DNA of 64,000 nt from Protula sp. h YS-2021 (Eukaryota > Annelida > Polychaeta > Sabellida > Serpulidae): NCBI GenBank assembly GCA_949752745.1, contig OX457031.1:6422212-6486211 (forward strand), read 5' to 3'. The notes below the pieces were generated by a model. It was not told the DNA's origin and searched no databases. It saw nothing but the letters and a program-made list of their open reading frames with translations. A program made the translations under genes and the position numbers. Below, in pieces: positions 50,141 to 59,406 of the stretch (position 1 is its first letter; each line of letters begins with the position of its first letter).

Positions 50141-53100
50141 ACTAAATTTTACGAAAGAATTTGCATCCAGTGTGCAATTCAGCTGGGCATTTTCATTAAC
50201 GATATCCAAGAACTCTTTTTCCATGTCTACACTTCGCACACCACCCACTGAATGAAAGACTCGGAACTGTACATTATTTTTCTCACACGTTGTTTATTGA
50301 TTTCAAACCAGACAGCGCGTGACAAAATGGGTCATAACAAAGTGGGCGACATAATTTCACACTAGACTTTTGTTAGGGACAGTCCATGGAATTGGTTGTG
50401 AATTGTGTAAACTAAGTCAGATACAGAACTCAGAGGGTCCAAGAGTTCAAATAATGGACAGTTCCTCGGCGTTGCCTCGGAACTGTCCATTATTTGAACT
50501 CTTGGACCCTCTTCGTACTGTATCCTATACATAACCTATACCTATACCAAGGTGCACTGCTACAAACTATATTCTTTCCCTGTTCAAGGTTTAAATGGAA
50601 TCCATTAAGTAGTTTCTGAGATCTGTCGCACAAAAGACATCATATCTGAAATGTTGACAGACGGATAGACAGACGGACGGACGGACCCGAATTCAATAGT
50701 CCTCCGCTTCGCGCTACGCGGCGGCGGGGGGACTAATAAACAAAGACGAACCTTTCCAGCCTTGGAGCCCCGGAAGTCCATCCTCACCCCTGTCACCCGG
50801 CACTCCGCGCCGTCCGTTCCATCCTGTTAGGCAAGGAAAATTCCTAGCGGTTGTTAACATTGCGGTAAATGGTGGTTAAGTTGTACAACTGGTGAGCAGA
50901 AAAAACGGCTTGCATTATCCTCTTATTATCCTGTTATTATCCTGCCATTATCCTTCTTCTTAATAAAACAATAAAACAATATGGGTTGCGCATTATTTTC
51001 GTTTCTAATGATGCGTTCGTTTCTTCATCTTGAGGTTTTTTAAAGTAAATTCTTGGTCACTCATGAATGACGTGAGAGAAGGGGGAGGATGGGGGGGGGG
51101 GGAGTGTTGTGGTAATTTTGAGGCCAGACGCGGCCCCGCTTGAAGTCTTAATTTCGTTAAAAATGGGGTTTCTTTCCGAACTGCACTGCACTTCTTTCGA
51201 AAGTGCACTCCGCATTTAGTAAAGTATAGCAACCAGCTGATAGGTGAGTGCCCCCCGGTCATGGGTACGCATGGTAGCCAGTTGACACGTGAGTGCCACC
51301 CCGGGTCATGGGTACGCATGGTGGCCAGTTGACACGTGAGTGCCACCCCGGGTCATGGATACGCATGGTAGCCATTTGGTAAGTGAGTGCCACCCCCTGA
51401 AAAATTTGCCTTTATTTCCAGTTCAAATGAAAGTGAAGACAACGCGCGGAGACGAATGTTTGATAGACTTCACTGGGGACAAGAGTGGCGTTGGGGACAG
51501 AGTGACATTGGGGACAAAGTGACATTTTGGACAGAGTGACATTTAGGACAGAGTGACATTGGGGACAGAGTGGTGTTGGGGACGGAGTGACATTGGGGAC
51601 AAAGTGACATTTGGGACAGAGTGACATTTAGGACAGAGTGACATTGGGGACAGAGTGGTGTTGGGGACAGAGTGACATTGGGGACAAAGTGACATTGGGG
51701 ACAGAGTGACATTTGGGACAGAGTGACATTGGGGACAGAGTGGCATTGGGGACAGAGTGACATTGGGGACAAACTGACATTGGGGACAGAGTGACATTTG
51801 GGACAGAGTGACATTGGGGACAGAGTGGCATTGGGGACAGAGTGGTGTTGGGGACAGAGTGACATTGGGGACAAAGTGACATTTGGGACAGAGTGACATT
51901 GGGGACAGAGTGGCATTGGGGAGAGAGTGGTGTTGGAAACAGAGTGACATTGCGGACAAAGTGACATTGGGGACAGAGTGGTGTTGGAAACAGAGTGACA
52001 TTGCGGACAAAGTGACATTTGGGACAAAGTGACATTGCGGACAAAGTGACATTGGGGATAAGAGTGGTATTGGGATGTTTTGCCATAACAGTCGTACGTA
52101 CGGAAGCGCATAATTGACATACTACTCACCAGGTGGAATGCATAGAATTAACCATGATAGTATTTCGTATTCACCTAGTGAGTATACAATTACACTATAC
52201 CACGTTGTACATGAGTACATTATGGTTTGAATGACACTTGTTTTATATACTTGCATTTTAAGTTTTTACAAACTCAAAGCTTATTTTGTGCGCTCGTTTC
52301 TAACAATTTTTTCCAGAAAGATATTTTTACGCTGCAGTGTTGAAATGGCTATTTCCTGAGCAACACCGAGAAATAAGTGTCATTCAAACCATAATGTACT
52401 CATGTACAGCGTGGTACTCTGTAATTGTATACTCACCAGGTAAATACGAAATACTATCATGGTTAATTCTATGTATTCAACCTGGTGAGTAGTATGTCAA
52501 CTATACGCTTCCGTACGTACGTGGTTTCGACAATACTGCATATGTAAAATCTAGCATAGGTAGTACACTCCTCCCTTTAAAGAGTGTGCGCTTCTGATGG
52601 GATGGCATTGTGGCATATAGCAATTTCCATATTACCTGGATCACCTCTTATTCCATCGTAGCCTGGATACCCGGGATCGCCGGGATCACCTGTAACACCA
52701 GCACAAGTAAAACGATTGTCCTAAAGCTGACAAGGAAATGATTCAGTTCTCAGGTCAACTTTTTTCAATTGATCGATATGGAATGCCATTTTCAGATTTA
52801 TTAGACAATTACTGCTATCAAGAATTTATTTTTGATTTCAAGATTTCATTTTTTTAGAAAATATTTATTGATATCAAAATTGTTCATTGAAACTTAAATT
52901 TGATTTTTAGAGGTCAAGAATTCAATTTTTGATAGCAAACATAAAATATTTGATAGCAAAATCTCAATTTGAGCTCAAAAATTTGTTTTCCTGTTTTTAT
53001 TGATATCACGAATTCATTTAGATAACATTATTTCAAAATCTATGGAATGCCAGTTTAACGTTTACTGCTAATTTTTGGTAGCAAAATATAACTAAAGATC

Positions 53101-56100
53101 AATATATCAATGTAGATCTCATTATTTTATATTTTGCTCTGAATAACTGTGTTTTAGAAAGTAAAAATTTATTTTTGAAAACAAAAAGTCAATTTCACAA
53201 ACTTAAAAGTCTTAAGGTAGGCACAAATTTAAATAACATTTAACGAATCATCCAAATTTTGGAGATGAAAAAGTGAATTATTGATATCAATAACAGCAAC
53301 ACAATTTGTGAACTAAAGAATTGCTCTTTTTCTATAATATCTCTGAATGTAATCTTGCTCTTAAAATATTTTTGATATCAATAAATATTTAGAGACATAA
53401 ATAAACATTTATTTAATGATATCTAAAATTGATTTGTAAAGATGAAAAATTCAATTCTTGATAGCAAAAATGGAATATTTGAGAGCAAAATATCAATTTT
53501 TAGCTCAATTATTCATTTTCCTTTTATTGGTATCAAGAATTGATTTCAGATATAATTATTCAGAATGGTACTTTTTTATTTGTATTTGAAAATTCACTAA
53601 ATGATCTTTTGATCTCAAAAATTGATTTTGATATCAAAATATCACTCTAATTTTTTTAAATAAAAATTCACAAACACACATCTGTAAATAAATAACGAGT
53701 GGTCCTTGTATACAGAATCTTTCTTTAATTTTTTGCTGTAAGCAATTCTTGAGATCAAAAATTGTGTTGTTATTATTGATCTCAATAATTCAAGTTTTCA
53801 TCTCCAAAATTTAATTGACGATTCGTTATATTTTATATACATGTGAGTCTCCCTTAAGATTTTTTGAGGTTGTAAATTTGATTTTTTTTATCTCAAAAAT
53901 AAATTTTTGCTATCTAAAATCAATTAGTGATAGCAAAATATAAATTATTTATCATTGATATATTGATATCTTTAATTATATTTTGATATCAAAAATAAGC
54001 ATTAAATGTTAAAACGGCATTTCATACATATCATTGTTTTATATTTCGCTATCAATAATTGTATTACAGATGACAAAATTTAATTTTTGATATCAACAAT
54101 CGCCTAGTAAATGTGAAAATGGCATTCTATAACAATAAGACTTTTTTAGTTTACATTCTGACATCTGCAAGTGATTTTTTATCTAAAAAGTCAGAAGCAA
54201 ACATCTGTGAATGAAAGAATGGCTGCCCCTGCATACAGAATCTTGATATCAAAATATAGATTTTTGATATCAAAAATTAATTTTTGATATCAATAGTTCC
54301 CTAATAAATGTGAAAATGGCATTCCACAGAGATCTACATTGATTTATTGACCTCTTTACTTGTATTTTGATATCAAAAGTTAGCATTAGATGCTAAAATG
54401 GCATTCCATAAAAATGGACGTTATTTTTCAATTACATAAATGTTTCTTACCTACAAAGAATAAGTTGTATAATTCTGTAATTTGTATTAATATCCAGATC
54501 GTGATTAGTGAATAATCATCCTGCATATATCAGCACGTATCCGAATTACATATTTTGTTTCGTAGTTTCAGCATGTGAAGAGTTTGATTAGGTCCTGAGC
54601 AATTCCGCCAGCGAATTCTACACACTGAAAATAGTGCCTTACCCTTTTGGGCGATGCCGAAGTGAGATCCAGGCTCGCCTTTCATTCCATTTATTCCTGG
54701 GATCCCTGGGCGACCAGGGAATCCTTTGCGGCCCGGTGGACCGATCCACGGTGTGTTAGGTGGCCAATCAGACGACGCCAATTCTGCGAAACCAATCTAA
54801 ATCATATTTCTGTTTTTCTTTTTTTTTTTTTTTTGGTAATTGTTTCAAAGTCAAAGAACACTTCTTAAAAAATTTAAGTAAGTTCCTAAATTCTTCAGAA
54901 AGAAGCAACGTTATTGAGGGCTGAACGGAAAGACCATGGGAAGAGTGTTTGGTCAGAACCAAATCAAGAGGCTGGCTGTGAGAGGAGTACGCTCAGACGA
55001 GGAGGGAGAGGCCAGGGGTGCAGGGTATGCTCAGACGAGAACGGAGAGGCCAGGGTGGAGGGTTAGAGAGGCCAGGAGTGCAAGGTACGCTCTGGCGGGA
55101 AGGGAGAGGCCAAGGGTGCAGGATTAGAGAGGCCAGGAGTGCAGGATACGCTCAGGTGGCAAGGGGGGTCAGGGGTGCAGGGTACGCTCAGTCGAGGAGG
55201 GAGAGGCCAGGGGTGCAGGATTAGAGAGGCCAGGAGTGCAGGGTACGCTCAGACGAGGAAGGAGAGGCCAGGGTGCAGGGTTAGAGAGGCCAGGAGTGCA
55301 AGGTACGCTCTGGCGGGAAGGGAGAGGCCAAGGGTGCAGGATTAGAGAGGCCAGGAGTGCATGGTACGCTCTGGCGGGAAGGGAGAGGCCAAGGATGCAG
55401 GATAAGAGAGGCCAGGAGTGCAGGGTTAGAGAGGCCGGGAGTGCAGGGTACGCTCAGTCGAGGAGGGAGAGGCCAGGGGTGCAGGGTTAGAGAGGCCGGG
55501 AGTGCAGGATACGCTCAGGTGGCAAGGGGGGTCAGGGGTGCAGGGTACGCTCAGTCGAGGAGGGAGAGGCCAGGGGTGCAGGATTAGAGAGGCCGGGAGT
55601 GCAGGTTACGCTCAGACGAGGAAGGAGAGGCCAGGAGTGCAGGGTTAGAGGGGAAAGGAGTGCAGGGTACGCTCAGACGGGAAGGGGGCCAGGGGTGCAG
55701 GGTTAGAGAGGCCAGGAGTGCATGGTACGCTCTGGCGGGAAGGGAGAGGCCAAGGGTGCAGGGTTAGAGAGGCCGGGAGTGCAGGATACGCTCAGGTGGC
55801 AAGGGGGGTCAGGGGTGCAGGGTACGCTCAGTCGAGGAGGGAAAGGCCAGGGGTGCAGGATTAGAGAGGCCAGGAGTGCAGGGTACGCTCAGACGAGGAA
55901 GGAGAGGCCAGGGTGCAGGGTTAGAGAGGCCAGGAGTGCAAGGTACGCTCTGGCGGGAAGGGAGAGGCCAAGGGTGCAGGATTAGAGAGGCCAGGAGTGC
56001 ATGGTACGCTCTGGCGGGAAGGGAGAGGCCAAGGGTGCAGGATAAGAGAGGCCAGGAGTGCAGGGTTAGAGAGGCCGGGAGTGCAGGGTACGCTCAGTCG

Positions 56101-59100
56101 AGGAGGGAGAGGCCAGGGGTGCAGGGTTAGAGAGGCCGGGAGTGCAGGATACGCTCAGGTGGCAAGGGGGGTCAGGGGTGCAGGGTACGCTCAGTCGAGG
56201 AGGGAGAGGCCAGGGGTGCAGGATTAGAGAGGCCGGGAGTGCAGGTTACGCTCAGACGAGGAAGGAGAGGCCAGGAGTACAGGGTTAGAGGGGAAAGGAG
56301 TGCAGGGTACGCTCAGACGGGAAGGGGGCCAGGGGTGCAGGGTTAGAGAGGCCAGAAGTGCATGGTACGCTCTGGCGGGAAGGGAGAGGCCAAGGGTGCA
56401 GGGTTAGAGAGGCCAGGAGTGCAGGGTACGCTCAGTCGAGGAGGGAGAGGCCAGGGGTGCAGGATTAGAGAGGCCGGGAGTGCAGGGTACGCTCAGACGA
56501 GGAAGGAGAGGCCAGGAGTGCAGGGTTAGAGGGGAAAGGAGTGCAGGGTACGCTCAGACGGGAAGGGGGCCAGGGGTGCAGGGTTAGAGAGGCCAGGAGT
56601 GCATGGTTCGCTCTGGCGGGAAGGAAGAGGCCAAGGGTGCAGGGTTAGAGAGGCCGGGAGTGCAGGGTACGCTCAGTCGAGGAGGGAGAGGCCAGGGGTG
56701 CAGGGTTAGAGAGGCCGGGAGTGCAGGGTACGCTCAGGTGGCAAGGGGGTTCAGGGGTGCAGGGTACGCTCAGTCGAGGAGGGAGAGGCCAGGGGTGCAG
56801 GGTTAGAGAGGCCGGGAGTGCAGGGTACGCTCAGGTGGCAAGGGGGGTCAGGGGTGCAGGGTACGCTCAGTCGAGGAGGGAGAGGCCAGGGGTGCAGGGT
56901 TAGAGAGGCCGGGAGTGCAGGTTACGCTCAGACGAGGAAGGAGAGGCCAGGGTGCAGGGTTAGAGAGGCCAGGAGTGCAGGGTACGCCCAGACGAAAAGG
57001 GAGAGGCCAGGATGCAGGGTTAGAGAGGCCAGGAGTGCAGGGTACGCTCAGACGAGGAGGGAGAGGCCAGGATGCAGGGTTAGAGAGGCCAGGAGTGCAG
57101 GGTACGCTCAGTCGAGGAGGGAGAGGCCAGGGGTGCAGGGTTAGAGAGGCAGGGAGTGCAGGTTACGCTCAGACGAGGAAGGAGAGGCCAGGGTGCAGGG
57201 TTAGAGAGGCCAGGAGTGCAGGGTACGCTCAGACGAAAAGGGAGAGGCCAGGGTTGCAGGGTTAAAGAGGTCAGGAGTGCAGGGTGCGTTCAGACGCTAA
57301 AAGAAAGAGTGATCATTGAGAAATTGACCATTTATGAAAATATTGACCTTAAGGTCACATTTTTGCACTTGTCAGTAAGAATTCATGTTAACTCAAAATA
57401 AGTCAATGTCTGCTAATTGCTGACTAGACAGGACATATTGAACCTTTGGAAACATTTCTGAGCTTATCAATAGCATCTATATTTTGACCCATAATTTGCG
57501 CTTTGTTATATGACGTGGAGTTTTATGACCTGACGTTCTGTGACTTACGCATATAGATTGGCGCTCCAGGATTTGGCGTTGTATGACATGGTGTTTTATG
57601 ACTTGATGTTTTATGATTAGGCGTTCTATGAATTGGAGTTCTATTACTTGGCGTTTTATGACTTGGAAGTTCTGTGACGTGGCGTTTTATGACCTGGTGT
57701 TCTATGACTTACGTTCTGTGACTTAGCTTTCTATGACTTGGCGCTCTATGACTGGCATTCTATGACTGCCGTCCCATGACTTGGCTTTCTATGATTTGGC
57801 GTTCTATGGCGTGGCGTGCTATGACTTGGAGCTCTATGACTTGACGTTCTATGACTTGGAATTCTACGTCTTGACGGTCTGTGACTGGCGTTCTATGACT
57901 TGGCATTCTATGACGTGGTATTTCATGACTTGGCGTTTTATGATTTTGCATATCAAGTGCTTGTGAAAAGAACGGCATTTGATTATACCGCCGGAATGCA
58001 GTTTTAACATTTAATGCTTATTTTTGATATCAAAATGCAATTCAAGATATCAATAAATCGATGTAGATCTCAATAATTTATATTTTACTATCAATAATTT
58101 ATATTTTACTATCAACAATTGAATTTTAGATGGCAAAAATTTATTTTTGAGATCAATAAATCAATTTTACAAACCTAAATTATATTTTGGAGATGAAAAC
58201 TTGAATTATTGAGATCACAATTTTTTATCACAATTTTTTTATCTCAAGAATTGCTTCTTTTTGGACAGTAAAAATTTAAAGAAAGATTCTGCATACAAGG
58301 ACCAGTCATCATTTATTTACAGGCGTGTAAATTTTTATTTAAAAAAAATAGACTGATATTTTGATATCAAAACTTAATTTTTGAGATCAAAAGATCATTT
58401 GCAGATTTCAAAATGCAAATTAAAAAAGCCTCATTCTGAAATTTTGATATCTGAAATAAATTCTTGATATCAATAAAAGGAAAAGAAATTATTGAGCTCA
58501 AAATTGATATTTTTCTCTCAAATATTTCATTTTTGCTATCAAGAATTGAATTTTTGATCTCAATTATTTTAGATATCATTAAGTCATTTTTGATATCAAT
58601 AAATATTACTTGATATCTCTAAATATTTATTGATATCAAAAATTACTTTTTAAGATCAAGAAAAATACAATTACAGATAGCAACAATTAAATCTTGATAT
58701 CAAAATATAGATTTGATATAGATCTTGGTAGCAAAAAATCTTGTTTTGAGATCAAAAATTAATTCTTGATATCAATAATTCGCTAATAAATGTGAAAATG
58801 GCATTCCATAATATCTATCGATATTTGTTTCAGTCAAAATAAGTGATTTGAGAACCGATCAATAAGACGGCAGTTCTTACACCAGAAAGACAAATCGTCG
58901 CTTCTCACTTGGTTAACTATTATCTGCATGTTCTGGCGTCCCAAACACTATTTGTCTGACGTCCCAAACACTGCCTATCTGACGTCCCAGACACCACCTG
59001 TCTGACACCCCAAACACTACCTATCTGACGTCCCAGACACTACCTGTTCTGACACCCCAAATACTATCTGTCCGACGTCCCAAACACTATTTGTCTGACG

Positions 59101-59406
59101 TCCCAGACACTACCTGTCTGACGTCACAAACACTATCTATCTGACGTCACAAACACTTTCTGTCTGACGTCACAAATACTACCTGTGTGACATCCAGCAC
59201 ACCACCTGTTTGACGTGCCAAACACTGCCTATTTGATGTCACAAACACTGCCTGCCAGGCATAGCAATGCCACTAAATAGCGTCATTTTAACTCTCCTTT
59301 ACAATAAAAAAAAGCGGAGCTTCTTACCCCAGTTGTGTCCCTGTGAGAGAACCACATGTAATGCCAGTAGTACTCCAAACAAACGCACGACAAGTGAAAA
59401 AGCCAT
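48059..59406 (-). CDS. Secreted collagen/C1q-domain protein, five coding exons
   Basis: Join of 59406-59328, 54783-54643, 52689-52636, 50823-50752 and 48648-48059 gives 936 nt, 311 residues. All four junctions are phase 1 with GT-AG introns, and the collagen exons of 54 and 72 nt are whole multiples of 9. Residues 1-21 or so form a signal peptide. Residues 41-73 have eight Gly-X-Y triplets and then an interruption (GSHFGIAQK). Residues 74-115 have fourteen uninterrupted triplets. The linker 116-181 contains C121 and C123, suited to interchain disulfides, and three 17-residue Pro/Ser/Thr repeats. Residues 182-311 are a C1q domain. Proteins of this architecture (C1q, CTRP, cerebellin-like relatives) are typically secreted trimers that bind ligands or act in innate immunity; the role here is inference. 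Possible N-glycosylation sites are NVS near 190 and NVT near 295. The introns are packed with minisatellites and mobile elements. Confidence 0.9.
48470..48592 (-). repeat. In-frame 51 bp coding minisatellite in the C1q linker
   Basis: About 2.5 copies of a 51 bp unit encode 17-residue repeats of the type PGVGASTPAPSDAT / PGIGAPTPVPSDAT / PGVDPS. The unit length preserves the frame. The product is Pro/Ser/Thr-rich and so a flexible, probably O-glycosylated spacer (inference). Confidence 0.85.
48765..48900. repeat. ~55 bp tandem repeat, 2.5 copies
   Basis: The unit contains aagggttgtgtatatgttga and gattatagtgttg plus ggaggggtaggac. Confidence 0.85.
49222..49316. repeat. Palindromic tccattatttt cluster
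   Basis: Three near-palindromes of the form tccattattttaa/ttaaataatgga in under 100 bp. The central one (agtccattatt…aataatggact) is almost perfect. Confidence 0.8.
49423..50004. mobile_element. ~0.58 kb inverted-repeat element with ccccgccg ends
   Basis: The left end ttatagtccccgccg is mirrored by cggcggggaaataa at the right end. Inside, a ~190 bp segment (gtttcgtcaatttttggt with acaaacaaaaa and gcgcgtacaa motifs) occurs twice in direct orientation. A gacggacagacagacaga tract precedes the right end. No protein. Non-autonomous element by inference. Confidence 0.6.
50433..50511. repeat. Perfect 33 bp inverted repeat (hairpin) with 13 nt loop
   Basis: Arms 50433-50465 and 50479-50511 are exact complements (start gagggtccaagagttcaaat). 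The loop is tcggcgttgcctc. It shares the ataatgga string with the cluster at 49222-49316. Confidence 0.95.
50530..50738. mobile_element. Transposon-like tail with tgacagacgga tract and GC hairpin
   Basis: Contains agacggacggacggac followed by an end hairpin (atagtcctccgcttcgcg / ggcggcggggggactaat). The end resembles that of the 49423-50004 element. It abuts collagen exon 4 within about 15 bp. The other end is not identified. Confidence 0.5.
50752..50823 (-). CDS. C1q gene exon 4: collagen, 72 nt
   Basis: The acceptor CTAACAG (AG 50825-50824) opens the exon and the donor is AAAG/GTTCGT (GT 50751-50750), a weak +3. It encodes (G)WN then GRR GVP GDR GED GLP GLQ GWK and the first base of the next Gly, that is eight Gly-X-Y triplets with phase 1 on both sides. 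Two other frames contain broken or non-collagen sequence. Confidence 0.9.
51236..51392. repeat. ~48 bp tandem repeat, about 3.2 copies
   Basis: The unit contains gtgagtgccaccccgggtca and tgggtacgcatggtagcca. Confidence 0.9.
51472..52075. repeat. 17 bp minisatellite, about 35 copies (gacattggggacagagt)
   Basis: Variants (tggtgttgg, gacatttgg, caaagtg) recur in ordered blocks. Minus-strand frames of up to 219 codons are open by repetition only. Confidence 0.95.
52093..52521. mobile_element. Foldback element: 147 bp inverted arms, ~135 bp loop
   Basis: Arms 52093-52239 and 52375-52521 are inverted copies, about 90% identical by eye, beginning cgtacgtacggaagcg and ending at atgacactt. The length is equal on both sides. 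No open frame or obvious target duplication. Consistent with a foldback MITE in the intron. Confidence 0.85.
52636..52689 (-). CDS. C1q gene exon 3: collagen, 54 nt
   Basis: The acceptor GGTGTTACAG and donor CCAG/GTAATA are good. Exactly 54 nt, the classical collagen exon size, encoding GDP GDP GYP GYD GIR GDP with phase 1 on both sides. Confidence 0.92.
52690..54642 (-). other. C1q gene intron 2
   Basis: Almost entirely filled by the composite AT-rich element at 52780-54407. Confidence 0.8.
52780..54407. mobile_element. AT-rich inverted-repeat element (MITE-like), nested composite B
   Basis: Outer ends tatggaatgccatttt (52778) and aaaatggcattccata (54394-54409) are inverted, with TA at both flanks. 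Further end motifs lie inside at 53044 (ggaatgccagtttaacg) and 54308-54325 (gaaaatggcattcc). Segments known from copy C occur here in both orientations (for example 53700-53830 is the complement of the 58190-58310 region). This suggests one element inserted into, or fused head-to-head with, another. Total length is about twice that of copies A and C. Confidence 0.7.
54643..54783 (-). CDS. C1q gene exon 2: N-terminal spacer and collagen start, 141 nt
   Basis: The acceptor GGTTTCGCAG (AG 54785-54784) and donor AAAAGG/GTAAGG are strong. It encodes residues 27-73: a short W/P-rich spacer (LASSDWPPNTPWI), eight triplets from GPP GRK GFP to GEP, then GSHFGIAQK, which breaks the Gly-X-Y register before exon 3 restores it. 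Confidence 0.92.
54965..57300. repeat. 61 bp composite minisatellite with ~640 bp higher-order repeat
   Basis: About 38 units containing gagaggccaggggtgcaggg, ttagagaggccaggagtgca and ggtacgctcagacgagga. The sequence at 55236-55587 recurs almost exactly 640 bp later at 55876-56227, so a block of ~10 units has been duplicated. A third, partial block follows from about 56340. Confidence 0.95.
57520..57960. repeat. Degenerate ~15 bp minisatellite (ttctatgacttggcg)
   Basis: About 28 diverged units. Its tctatgac core recalls the 1430-3048 array, but I cannot show common descent. Confidence 0.88.
57993..58807. mobile_element. AT-rich inverted-repeat element (MITE-like), copy C
   Basis: 815 bp. 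The left end is ggaatgcagttttaacattt; the complement of the right end is ggaatgccattttcacattt. The right flank begins aTA. The interior consists of short palindromes (gatatcaaaa…ttttgatatc). No open frame of note. Same family as copies A and B. Confidence 0.78.
58928..59265. repeat. ~22 bp minisatellite (ctgacgtcccaaacactacc)
   Basis: About 14 units in C1q intron 1 close to the first exon. Each contains TGACGTC or TGACGTCA-like cores, which happen to match a CRE-type site. Confidence 0.88.
59328..59406 (-). CDS. C1q gene exon 1: start codon and signal peptide
   Basis: ATG at 59406-59404 in good context (A at -3, G at +4). It reads MAFSLVVRLFGVLLALHVVL then SQGHNW, a typical hydrophobic signal peptide with a likely cleavage near S21-Q22. 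The strong donor G/GTAAGA (GT 59327-59326) leaves phase 1, completing Glu27 with exon 2. A pyrimidine-rich CTCTGTAG ends only six bases before the ATG, so an upstream non-coding exon may exist. Confidence 0.88.

Larger units (their letters stand above)
48649..50751 (-). other. C1q gene intron 4
   Basis: Contains a ~55 bp tandem repeat, A-rich tracts (48991-49042), a palindromic TCCATTATT cluster, a 0.58 kb inverted-repeat element, a (GT)n run (50107-50139), a perfect 33 bp hairpin and a transposon-like tail. No further Gly-X-Y exon found. Confidence 0.8.
50824..52635 (-). other. C1q gene intron 3
   Basis: Contains a 48 bp triplication, a 17 bp minisatellite and a foldback element, listed separately. 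The rest is unique, with a G run near 51085-51102. Confidence 0.8.
54784..59327 (-). other. C1q gene intron 1
   Basis: 4.5 kb, holding a 61 bp minisatellite, a 15 bp minisatellite, element copy C and a 22 bp minisatellite (all listed). The unique remainder (57300-57510, 58808-58925) shows no exon. Confidence 0.8.

Noticed and set aside
54451..54474. 24 nt segment with acceptor (ATTACAG) and donor (GTAAGA) inside C1q intron 2, phase 1 on both sides
   Set aside because: It would insert a hydrophobic non-Gly-X-Y octapeptide into the collagen stalk; more likely chance.
55018..57265. Series of Arg/Gly-rich plus frames resembling collagen (GRERPRVQD-type)
   Set aside because: Gly is not at every third position and the frames switch with each unit; translation of the 61 bp array.
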